Source: Rhipicephalus microplus
Taxonomy: Eukaryota > Arthropoda > Arachnida > Ixodida > Ixodidae
Assembly (NCBI RefSeq): GCF_043290135.1
Contig: NC_134710.1
Coordinates: forward strand, 255,241,592-255,305,591
Direction of reading: 5' to 3'
DNA length: 64,000 nt
The notes below the pieces were generated by a model, which saw only the letters and a program-made list of their open reading frames with translations, was not told the DNA's origin and did not search any database. Below are positions 22,101 through 34,759 of the stretch, piece by piece; position 1 is the stretch's first letter, and the number at the start of each line of letters is the position of its first letter. The position numbers and the translations under genes are program-made.

Positions 22101-25100
22101 GCCCTAATCCATATAAAAAATCTTGGATATTATGGCAATAATATTGCTAAGACAAATATGATAGCAGAGTTGGGTGCAAAAAAGACTATTCATGCATTTT
22201 TTTTTTTTTTTCAAGCATTCAACCATTCTTTTTCTTGATGTCCCATAGTATCAGTTGCAAAACAGGGCAGCTCTTGGCCATAATTTACATTTAATAAGGA
22301 TTACTGATTCACAAATTTGTGTTTGAATATATATGTGTTCACAAATTACTGTATAATTTATTAATCAATAACCTCACTGATGTTAATGCCCTTCAGCCAG
22401 ACTTTCGCTCAGCATTGAACTAGTGCACTACATGGCCCATGTCATTAAATGCTGAGAGATCATCATTACTTCCTTTTCATCCGCATCATTCTTACTCTGT
22501 ATCAGAGTAATCACCCATGACTCAAACCATCAATGCAGGCCCTTACAGGTACATATTTAGGCAACAACTTTTCTGATCTTACATGGTGTTTTCACACATA
22601 TAGTACTTTTGAAACCTACATTTAGCCTTTTCTTCAGTGAGACTACAGTGTATCAAACTTTAATATAGCTTAAACTGATACACACATGTCCAGTCTGGTA
22701 TTATCAACAAAATAATCATAAATACTTTATATTATGTTCTAAACCATGACATTTATTTATTACTCTGTGATCATTCCTCTCATTCAAGTGTTACCATCAT
22801 GAAAGCACACCTAACCTTCCAGAATTTTCATCACATCACGAAATAGATTGATTCTGCCTAAACAACTTTTTTTATCAGACAGCACATTGAGTTTCTGCCA
22901 TCACACCAGCCCATTATCCTTCTAGTTATCATGCCACTCTAAATAGTAGCCACACCAAAAATCAATCAAGGCATCATTGATCTTTTGTGCATTGTGGAAG
23001 CTTTTTTCTTTCATATTGTGCACTTCCAGTCTTTCACTTCCCCTTTTCTTCCCCTTTGTGAAGGGTAGCAAACCAGAAACTTTTCCAGTTAAATTTCCTG
23101 CCTTGCCCTCATTTGTTATTCTATCTCAGCAGTTTTAGATTGGCCCACCCTCTTTCAGCACACCAGCCACCATTCTTTGCAGGGACTTTCAACAGATTGG
23201 AATGGTTTTCCTGGTGACACTGAAAACCACTCATATTGCCCAATCCCCCTATTTGGTCCTCTGCAATTTTTCATTAGGGAGGGTAGAGTTTCACATCGCA
23301 ATCTGAGTCAACCATTACGACCAGGATGATAGCCTTCAAGACATGTGCAGACCATATCAAAACATTTCATTGTATTCCTGCACAAGACCCTTAATTGAAG
23401 TATTTCAGGTAATGATAGGAAAGAGCATTCTATAAACTACTACATAGTTATTTTCTACACGTACAGAGCACTTTAAAGATCTTGGTGATATTTTAGTGCA
23501 AATCTTGTGTGCGCAGCAAACTGTGTGAAAGACAACTGTGGCCTTCAAAACAAGGAAAAGCTTCAGGAAAAGGTGTGGCTTGATGCTTTTTGTACATAAA
23601 GAGATCAGGACATAAAAAAAGGCAATGGATGCAAACACAAATTACAGTGTTTTTAAAAAATATCCACAATGCAGCAGCAGAGGAAAATCCTTTCAATTAT
23701 TATCATGAAGATTTTTCTCTCTTTTTTTAGTTTTTACCATCACAGACAGGAACGACTCGCAGACAAAAGCACCAAACACCTTTATATATCTTCATTACTC
23801 CGCCAATTATTTCCCTGCAAAAGGAAATCTTTCAAAGCCATTGGAGAACTTACCATCACCTGTTAATTGGCTACTTTCTTCATATCACGTTTAACTTTAT
23901 TTCATCCATTTTCTATAGCTACGAAAAAACAGAAGAGGCCTGGATGTAAAATGGACGGTAGTTCACTTGAAAGGTGTCCAGGCTCCTTCAACATGGCAAT
24001 GGGCAAACACATTCAACTAATACACTGTGAACTTTTGAAGTTTAAAAACCTTATACATTCAACATGCATTGCACTGGCAGTTAAATTATAAAAACACCAT
24101 ACCCAAAGCAAAAAATCAATTTAAAAAATGAAGTACACATACGTATTCGTAACTCAAGATAGGATACATTTCCTAGAGGATATACAAAACACACTAAGAG
24201 ATTCGTACCTAAATAGGAAGAAATAATTGCTAAATATCAGCTTTCTCAGCATATCACATTATCAAAAAAAAATTGATATCTTTGCAAGTGACCAATAACA
24301 AGTAAACAAAAAAAGGAGGAATGGATTGAATGGCATACTTGTTTATGACACCCGATCTTATGAAACCACAAGAATAGCATAGAAGCATTATTTGTGGCTT
24401 TTAATTGTAGTACAAATGACATCAGAGGAAATTATTCGAAGTGGACAAAAAAGGCAACAAGCCAAAGGTTCGTCGACACCAGAAGCAAGTTGTTTTTCTC
24501 ATCCACTAAATTCATTTCCACTATCATCATAATTACTAAGCTTCAAATATAAAAACTACTAATAATGCCCTGTATGCTTTCCTTGCATTTATACCAGATG
24601 TCACACAACAATTGTATTTTCTATACTTTATTCGATACACAGCAGGACACCCATGGAGGCTATGCAAGTAAGGTAACCACAAGCGCCACTGTATGCATTT
24701 CACAGTGCAGTTATTTTTTCATCTGCAGACTTTTATTAGTATAACCACTTCACACAAAATTGCAATTTATAATTGTAAAAGTGCATCTAATGTATTTGTG
24801 CACCTCCATTCTTCTGTTCTTTAGTCTTCTCCCAGTACATAACATGCAAAATATAGGTTGTGTACAAGTGGCCACTGTACTGGTCATAGAAACATCTCTC
24901 TGCTCAATTAGTAGTCAAGTTTACCTCTGCTATGTCTTCCATGCAACAAATGTCATACCTGCAACAAAAGTATAGCTTTAAAAGTGTAGCATGCAACAAA
25001 AGTCTACCTTTTAACGGGCAGTAAAGAGGCTCACACTTTTTTTACATCTCACAAACAAGATTGCCCTCAATTCATGCAGGAAGAAGCGGCAATCATGTTT

Positions 25101-25705
25101 TACGATTGTCACAGTGCTGCGTGACGAGCAAACCTTCCATCCCAAAAAAATATTCACGTGCCCTTTTTCAGCACCTATTTGATCCTCCCTATATGTGCAG
25201 TGACGTAATCTTACCCACGAGCAACTTTATGTCACACCGTATTCTCACCAACACACAAAACACTAATGATCAGGGCTTATGTATGTTGATTGTTCTAGAG
25301 GTACAACAAACAATATCCTTCCGTTAAATTTTGGGTGTGTATATGGAAGAATCGATGAATTTCAGGAACAAGAGCATGGGCCCGAGTGTGTCACACTCTG
25401 GCTGATATATCACAACAGCCACATAACATTCCTTCTTGCACATAAGGCCCTGGTTAAACAAGTGAGCTCTTCATTACACTGAAGTTTGAGTGCATGTGAT
25501 CATAAGTTTGGTCAGTTGCAACAGCCACAGTAGGGCCCTAGTTTACAATATAAAGAAAGTGATGCTAAAAGTTTATTATAATTGATGATGCTAGCAAATC
25601 ATAAGTCACACTCTAGTAATTGCAGTTTAATTTTACAATTATCAGATGTAGCATACCTGCTCATCAAAGAATAAAAGTCTCACGCAAAACTTTGCCCGTC
25701 AGTGG

Positions 25706-26117
25706 TACAGCAAAACCTCGATTCAATATATCTCCAGAGACCACTAAAAATCATTCATTATTTTGAGTAATTGTTCAAGTCAAGGTATTAAAAATTTACA
25801 TCAAAATCATCAACACAACCACAAGAGTTGGCTACGTGTGCTGTGTATACATCTGTGATTGTGTTATGATAGTGGCAGGTATGAAGCTGGGAATTACTTT
25901 CGCAGCCACGAGTAACATTTTGAAATCACTATACGTTACTTTGAAGTGTGGTGGAGATATAAGGGGGATTAAATTCGATAGTACGTTATTCTGAAACATT
26001 CGTTACTCTGAAATTCGTAGTAGTGAAATATTTTTTTCATTGAACCAATGGACATTTGAAAGGAGATTTTCAAAGAAGCTACTAATCTGAGGTGAACTAT
26101 AATGAGCTTTGACTGTA
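25706..26117. mobile_element. pogo/Tigger-like MITE
   Basis: Begins TACAGCAAAACCTCGATTCA and ends, on the minus strand, TACAGTCAAAGCTCATTATA, consistent with degenerate pogo/Tigger-type terminal repeats at TA. The interior has no ORF. Confidence 0.5.
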
Positions 26118-26984
26118 CTGCAAAACAGCCCTTTCCTCTCCCTCCCTGCCTTTACGTCACAGTGCACACCACTCTGTGTCACATTTTGTAATAATTTTGT
26201 TATTCTGGTCTCTTTATTACAGTATTATTTACAGAGGTTGAAAAGGTGCATTCAGCATTTACAAAAAATTTTGATTGTTAATTAACTAGAAAAAATCATA
26301 CAAACCGTTATGTTATGGTTTCACACTTAAGGAAAGATGCGATTCAGAAAAAAAGGTTGCATTATTCTGTAGCCTAAGGCAATAGAATTTTTTGTTGTGT
26401 ATATAGTTTTTTATGCTGATTTCAAATATGCAACTAGTTTTGTAGTAAGTTGCACAGTTTTGTTTGATGCCATGAAAATGTGCATTAGTTCGTTTTGAAC
26501 AAACTTCTTACGCCAGTAAACTTCTGTGCGAATAAGGGCTCATATTGCTCCACATTAAGTGAAGAATGCAAGTAACTATCAAGAAAGTGTGTATAAAACA
26601 TTTTGACAGTCAATAAAAATTGTAAGGTGAAAATTTTTAGAATCCTCAGCCCATACTATTTGGTTACTTTAGGTTAGTAATAATTATACAGGTAATATCA
26701 AGTTCTAACAAAGATACTTGCACCCTTAACATAATAAGGAATATGTGGGCAAAATTTCAACCTTATTGAGGTATCAGAAGTACCAAAAACATGATGTCCA
26801 AACTCAAGAAGTTGCCCGATAATGGATCTTGAGAAAAACCCATCTTAAAAATATAAGTGAAAGCTCATTTATGCTGAACAGATATGTTCGTTTGAGATAA
26901 TATTTTCTATCATAAAGTATGGCAATCAAGGGTATTTGGATCGTGTGGCTTTAGTGAACCCCTCATGCAAAATGCCATGGCAAG

Positions 26985-27698
26985 CAGCCAGGTGAAAATT
27001 TCCAGGAGACTCTAAACAATAAGCTATTTTTAGCTTTTTAGTAGCCACGTTGTGCGCTTTAAAAGCAATTTTAACTTGCTTCAAGTTTAATTACAATCTT
27101 GAGTTTTTCCGTCACGAATGTAGAGAAACTAAACTTGTGAAAGCAAATAAAAACAAAAAAGTAATTTTAGGGAAAGAAACCTTGTGTATTTTGACTCGTA
27201 TCACCCCTTAATACTGAATCAGACTGTTGTTTCTAATAGTTTTTAGTCAACAAGTAAAGGTACTACACTACACTACATATACAGTTAAAGTAGACTACCT
27301 TTTATTAGATTTTCACATTTAGATTTCTTTTATGTGCACATCAGCCAGGTGAAAATTTCCAGGAGACTCTAAACAATAAGCTATTTTTAGCTTTTTAGTA
27401 GCCACGTTGTGCGCTTTAAAAGCAATTTTAACTTGCTTCAAGTTTAATTACAATCTTGAGTTTTTCCGTCACGAATGTAGAGAAACTAAACTTGTGAAAG
27501 CAAATAAAAACAAAAAAGTAATTTTAGGAAAAGAAACCTTGTGTATTTTGACTCGTATCACCCCTTAATACTGAATCAGACTGTTGTTTCTAATAGTTTT
27601 TTGTCAACAAGTAAAGGTACTACACTACACTACATATACAGTTAATGTAGACTACCTTTTATTAGATTTTCACATTTAGATTTCTTTTATGTGCACAT
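26985..27698. repeat. 357-bp direct tandem duplication
   Basis: 26985-27341 and 27342-27698 are almost identical. I count three substitutions (for example GGGAAAG/GGAAAAG and TTAAAGTAG/TTAATGTAG). Both begin CAGCCAGGTGAAAATTTCC. The unit shows no coding or TE hallmark. Confidence 0.9.
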
Positions 27699-28058
27699 CA
27701 CAGGATAAGCACTTCAAGACTGCAACAGCAAAAGCTTTTACCACGAAATCATGCTGTGCTTTTACTTTCGGATGGGAAAAAAATGTCTTATGGCAAATTA
27801 AGACAACGATGTAGGCACTAGTGAGGAATATCTCAAAAAATGATGTGCATCAGTATGGGACACTACAAAATGACATGGAATACTATATTTAGCTTCAAAG
27901 GTCCACTAGTACACCACAGAGAATTTTCACACTGCTCGTTTTTAGCGTGAGTTGACAGCCGAACATCTACACAAAATTTGACAAAACAACACAACATTCG
28001 TGTAGGTCACATGCAATAACAAAAAAAAAACATGAGTAGCATTTAACGTCAAAAACTT

Positions 28059-31000
28059 TCACATTACAGCACACACTTGACTGGCTTTAAGGCTTTGTCG
28101 AATTTCGAGGGCAGCAGCTCGCCTGCGTACAGCTGCATGCAAAAGAATACACATTTATGAGCACTTTATTGATTAACACCGAACCACACAAACCACGTTT
28201 CAAAGACGTCTGCAGAGTTTGATTTATCTAACAATATATATTCATATATTTCTCTTTGTTGCTTTTCTATGGCAAAACCCACAAATCTAAAAAAAAAAGG
28301 CTCAAACTGGTTAGTTAATGTACAAGTGATACTGTTTATTGAGAGGCACCACATGAGTACAAATCAATTTTATCATTGAGCACGTATGAAGACAACTATG
28401 AATTTTTGAAATATGGCACATTTTAATGATTAATGCAAATCTGATCTGACTGGGAGGGACACCAAACAGCAGTGCAAATCTCATTTGACGTTCCAGTCAT
28501 ATACCCCTATGCTGTGGCTTTCTTTGTTTTGTTATTTTTTTGTTTTTGCTCCCTGTTTGAATACAATATGCAGGTAAATGAAAGACAACACCCAGTACAG
28601 CATTACATTTACCATCAGATCCATGGCTAGCCATTATTTTGATGCAATAAATTGTATTTAAATGCAATTTCCTTGCTTTCATTCTCAGTAAGACCATAAT
28701 ACTTGAAATAATACAAAGAATGACAACAGGTAACAAATCTGATGTTCAGAGATGACTCAAGGATACCTGCACTGTATATTACATGTGGGAGCACAAAACG
28801 ACACACAATTGAAAATGCTAACAGCTTTAGCAGATAACCCTGTTCAAAACCTGTCTAGTCGCCTGCCTTCCCTCAATTTGGACTTGGCAAACTTAATGTT
28901 TTTTTTCAAATATCTCCTGCAATATCAGCAGTGTCAACCTATGGTATCATCAATTTCTCTCCATTACACTAGTTGATTGTATAAGTTTTGGTCACGCAGA
29001 AAGCAAACTAACTGATATGCAAGTATGTAATGAAGCATTAAACTGCAAACAAGGAAACAATACATAGGCTCTACAATGAGATATTCTTGACTTCAGGAAA
29101 CATTTCTCCATTGCAATTGCTAATGCTCTCATATGATGACATGCCGGTTCATTAAACACTGGACAAAAATAGGATTAGGCCCATACCTTCTAAATAGATG
29201 TCTCTGTTGAACAAGCCTGCCGACAGTCGTGTGCTGCAATACAAAAAGAGAGGACACTTCATAACACAAACGAAAACCTAACTCACATGAGTCTGCTTCT
29301 GGTGGCAAGGCTGCGTGAGTGAGAGCAAAAAATTTCAACTGAATTTTTTTTAAGTGAATCATGTCGTACCAACTCGCCCAAGCAACCACGTTAGCTGAAT
29401 TCTCAAAACAGTCAGAAGATAAAACAGATGAAAAATAAAATAGAACACCCTGAAAGAACCTGTAGCCTTCATGTACGTCAGCCATTAAAGCAGTGAAGTG
29501 AAAATTAATGATGTAGAGCTTAATTTCACAGTTTGTGACACCCATGATTATATTCCAAAGCTGTGCAAGCAAGCATTGCATCTTGTAGTTGCCAAACTTG
29601 GCAAAGCTGATCACCCTTGCATCATACAAATGATTTTTGGATATATTACAACTATGTTATACTGAAATGCATGCTATGAATTTTAACAAGTTCAAGCTTT
29701 ACCTAAGCACATTTGTTACTGTTAACGATTGTCGAAAGAGAATCAGTTGCATTGACAAATGCTGAAACCATCACATTTTTCGCATTTCAATGTGGCACTA
29801 CTTAATGCAGCTCTAATAAAAATTCCTTAAATATGAACCCCAACATAGGATTACTATTTTCATTATTATTCTGATTCCAATGCATTATCTTGGCATACAC
29901 AACAGCGGATACAGCACCGTAAAAGTTTGAAAAAAGATGTGAAGAAAAAAAAAAAAACACATAGCACCATGTTTACTAGAATAATTTATGCACTTATTAT
30001 TAATCACTGAATTTTCATGTGCCAGAACTGCAACTTGATTATGAGCCATGCTGTAGCGGGGGACTCTGGATTAATTACAACCGCCTGGGGCTCTTTAACA
30101 TGCACCTACATTTAAGCACACGTGTTTTTTTGCATTCTACCCAATTCTAAATGTGGGCACCACAACTGGGAATTGATCACGCACTTTCAAGCTTATCATC
30201 GTGACATCTTCCATGCTAAGCTACCACAGCAAGTAATTTGTGCATTTTTATTTTATTTTGGTGCTTAAAAAAAGGGGCACAGAAATCCTTAAGTAATTAC
30301 GTAAACACATCTCAACTAACTTGTAGAAAGGCTATGATGTGTAAAATGACACTTTACCTTGATTTGAATAATGAAAAATGCCGAATGCACAAAACCAAAT
30401 GTGGCAACAAGTGAAGACAAGCACAAATAAAATGACACAATGATAATCCCCCCCCCCCCCCCCCCTCCTAGAATGCTACGCAATACAGTAAAACCTCGTT
30501 ATTAAAAATCTCCTGGGAATGTGGCATATACAAGCACACTAACTGCCAAGTACTACTACAAGACTTTCTTGTCAATGTGTGAAAACTGGCACCACTTCAC
30601 TAAAAGGAGATACTTGCTGCCACGTGGAGCAGACTGCTTCTTCAAACTACTATACAAGTATTTATGTGTAGCACACCACCTACTAGCTCACACAATCACT
30701 TATACCCCTGTCACATTGGAGGTGTCATGTCATTAGGTTCAAATGTTATTCGGTGCAACGAATACCATTCAATATATGGTGGTGCTATATAGGAAAAAGT
30801 AATGTCACTTGTTCATGATACAGTATCAATGACAAAAATTCAGAAAAAAATGGCCGGAAAAGTGGAAGGTAACTGTACAGTAATTAAAAAGTGAAGTTAT
30901 TTATTTTAAAAGACAGGTAACAAGTCACCTTGCTAAATAAAGATGCCTAGAAATTTTATATCACAAAATATATAGCCACTATAAACCAAGTTGATTCGCT

Positions 31001-34000
31001 TAGCCAGTTGCTACAGCCAAAAACAGAAACAACACAGCTGACATGGCAGAGCCGCTGAACAACGACGCCAAGCTGCAGCAAGTAATGCATTTAGTTGCTT
31101 TGTTATTCGCGGTGCGAAAAATGTCCATAAGCCAGAGAGAAGAGGTTCAGTTGTGAGATTTAAAAAAAGAAAAAAAAAGCCCCCTTGATGCCATCGCTGG
31201 AGATACATGCCCACACATGCACAGAGGCGTCTGCTTGTTTACGTTCTGGCCGCCAGCGACGGCGGTCAGACGCACTGCTGTGGAGAGTAAAAACATTTTT
31301 CAATAGCCCTCCGTACACCTGACGTCGCAAAATTGAGAGATGTCTTAGAAAAGCAACATTATTTGGGTGTTTCCATGAATGCAGGTCAAATTGAGAATAC
31401 CGAATGCCGTTTTTCGAGTAGTCCCTGGGATAGAGAGCATATATTCGGTTCAGTGGTGAAGGCCAATGTGTTTCTTGAACTTATTCGATTGCCTAAGTCA
31501 TTCGAATCTAATGACTTTATATATCTCTGTCTAGCAGCCACATAATGTCATTAAATGCAAATGTCATATTATTCGGATGACATTTAAACGTCCAGTGTCA
31601 CGGACTCATTACAAGGTGTTTCCTGTACTGCACACACTTGGAGAGTCAAGTTCATTTGTGTCTGTGCTACATCTCACCACAAAAGGGTGCAGCAAGTACC
31701 TTGTTGAGCCAGCAAAGTGATGGCATGCTGCTATTGTTCTCGCCAGGGATGTGTCTCCGCAACACACTTAGAAGTCTCGCACAAAGAGGCAGCAGTGAAT
31801 GGTAGCAGGTTGTGTTTAAATTGCTGCCTATGAACAGCGTGCAGTATGCTTTACAACTGCTCCATGCTGCACGGACTACTGAGCAGCTGCTTGAGAGATG
31901 CTCATAATTGGGTTGTCGGCAATAAGTTGTACTGGTGATAATCTGTTCCTGGCAACCATCACACCTCAGTGCATCTCTGATGCTTATCCTTATAGGTTGT
32001 TGATGGCGTCCATTACGTTGTGGTGTATTTCTGATGTTTATCCGTAATAATATATATCGCGTCGCAGTAACTGCTCTGGAGTCAGAATTATCAGTCGATT
32101 TGTCCCTCAGCAACCAAAGAGCAGAAAATATTTTGTGGTGTGTTGTGGCTTGAGCTACACAGCAAGTTTGGGGGTTGATTGATATGTGGGGTTTAACGTC
32201 CCAAAACCACTATATGATTATGAGAGACGCCGTAGTGGAGGGCTCCAGAAATTTAGACCACCTGGGGTTCTTTAACGTGCACCCAAATCTGAGCACACGG
32301 GCCTACAACATTTCCGCCTCCATCGGAAATGCAGCCGCCGCAGCCGGGATTCGAACCCGCGCCCTGCGGGTCAGCAGCCGAGTACCTTAGCCACTAGACC
32401 ACAGCGGCGGGGCAAGTTTAGGGGTACAGTGAAAATGACAAAAAGTAATTACGACATTCACTAATGATCAGGTTTTGTGGTGGTTGAGTCAGGGATCCAC
32501 CACAACTACAATATGATCATACTTTTAAAACAGGTACGCTATAACAAGGTTTTACTGTAACAACAATTCCCTAGTATAAAATTTCTGCTCGAACGTTTTC
32601 ACATGTAGACTGAAGTATGCATACATCACGTCCATGCCAATCTTAGCTGATGTGTTCCCTGAAGGCAGGACAGAGGGGGCTATGTTAGCAAGTAAGTTTT
32701 TATATGTTTCTTTGAACCAGGATGCTATCTTATGTGGGCACTAATTCTGCAAGGCAGGGGGCATCAGGGAAGGCAACGGCCTCCTCAAGTTTTTACCAGC
32801 CCACCTGTGGCCCCCCTGGCACAAAGACAACCCAGATAATCCTGTTTGGCCTCAAGTGCAAGTTCGAGATATGCAAATACTGAAATTTTGTAATTGAATT
32901 ATAAATATTCAATTATAACAACCTCTGAACACTAAACTGTATATAGAACATTTTCATGTTTTGCAAGCAAGTGCAATGCTTGAGCAGAGCCCCTTTGATA
33001 TGAGAAATCAAGCTTATATACATTACCATAAGTATGTATAATATAATTTACACTATGTGCTCAAATAACTACTAAATGGCATATTATCCGCAAGATTAAG
33101 ACACACACACAACGATACCTTCTGGGTCTTCCTTGTGTGTGTATCTTAATCTTGTGGCAAAATATGTATCTCAGCAAGAACCAACTGAGCAAACAAACAG
33201 GTCTGTTGAACCATATAGTAGCTAAGAAACTTGTAAGTGATTAATGATAACATAAAATATATTTGGCAACATTACAATTACATCAAGGTGGTTTGACCTT
33301 TAAAAGTCAAATTTCTTTTTGGGAGATCAATTTTTCTTTTTCTTTTCGTTTTTCTGCATGCCTGAACATTCAAAAATATGTAGCAACAAAAATTATCCTC
33401 CTATCATCATTAGTTTGAGAGTTACAGCTAGATTTCTATACCCCATGCTCGTATACCGAAACCGAAAACACAATGCGTTTGTTACGAAAATAATTGGTTT
33501 CCGTCGACATTAATAATATTCAAAATACAGTAAAACCTCTTTAGTTCGAACTCGATAATTTCAAAATCCCACTTAACTCAAAATATTTCCGCGGTCCCGT
33601 ATTTTGAAATGCAAGTCTGAGTGGATAATTTGACGTGATGGTCAGCACCAGTCCGGTTAATTTGAAAACTCTGGGTGCCATGCATAGGCGTATCATCCGA
33701 GCGGTCAAGGGGGGTGCCAGCCCCCCCACTGAGAAAAGTTGGGGGGGCTGAGCCCCCCACTTTTGACAGTGGTCACTGTCGGCTGCACGCTGGGGAAAAC
33801 AACTAAGGCGAAATTTTCCTTCACTACAATAAGCACTCAATTATTTTGTTACGAGAAAAAGAAAATATTATGAAGAAAAGTTACAATATAGTGATAATTT
33901 TCGAACATTTCAGCTGTGACGATTTCCTTGAAGGCTCTTTGCAACGCTTACCGCCCTGTGCTGCAGCACTGCAGAGCAGGCTAGTGCTGAACAGGGGTCC

Positions 34001-34717
34001 TGTAATATTACATCACTTGTTCATGTTTTTATTATGCTGCGACTGGCCAATGCAGTTATAGATGGGAACGAAAAAACTTTTTATAGACCAGCCAAAGCAT
34101 GTGCTGCTTCACGAAAAATCAAATTTTTTTTCATCGAAAAGCATTAACATCACCGCTGCTCTGTCGAAGCAGCTGTGAGTACACGATTGCGACTAATATT
34201 TCTAAATATTTTAGTTTTCTAGTACTAGAAGCACCAAGAAAGGCTTCCACTTTAATCTTCGATAAATCTGATCAGCCTTGCTTATAGCAACTTGAAGCGA
34301 CGGCGGCATGTTTGCAAAGTGGCGACGAATAAAGCAGTGGAATCGAGCTCAGTGGGAAGCTAAGTAGATAAAAATGCTCGATATACCTTTGGTTCTTTAA
34401 AGATTGCTTCACATTTAAAAACTAAATTTTTTGTGAGCTGTCTTTAGTTATGTACGATTTCATTTATGATTAAATATTTACTGTTGAGGAGGCTGCCATC
34501 GACTTAATTGTATTCATTCAAAGTTACGAGGTAACAGTGATGCATAAAAAGCATCCCATGTAATGTTATTACATGCATGACAAACATATATGTGTTGTCC
34601 AAGTACATGCTGCTTAAAACTGACTGTCCTTTTTTGCACGATTGAACGATTGCTAGTTGTATGAAAAATCACATAAAGTACGAATGCGTCGAAGTTGTCT
34701 CTGTTTCAATGCATGCA

Positions 34718-34759
<42 letters not shown>

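Larger units (their letters stand above)
17766..28058. other. no recognised gene; downstream flank of the INPP5E-like gene
   Basis: Ten kilobases of AT-rich sequence 3' of the INPP5E stop. Open stretches at minus 20126-19713 and minus 21533-21279 follow splice-like signals (an acceptor CTACCCTGCAG near 20000, and a GAAAAAAAG/GTAAAA donor near 21420). They look partly protein-like, but no family is recognised. Other structures are listed separately. Confidence 0.5.

Noticed and set aside
32175..32390. Conserved small ORF beginning [15 protein letters not shown], seen at three places
   Set aside because: It is the antisense of the Ruka SINE body, repeated because the SINE is repeated.
32175..32413. 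Possible tRNA gene from A and B boxes (also at 35877, 46649, 50797)
   Set aside because: No cloverleaf acceptor stem; each is the head of a SINE with a long tRNA-unrelated body, a tail and, for the Ruka copies, target duplications.
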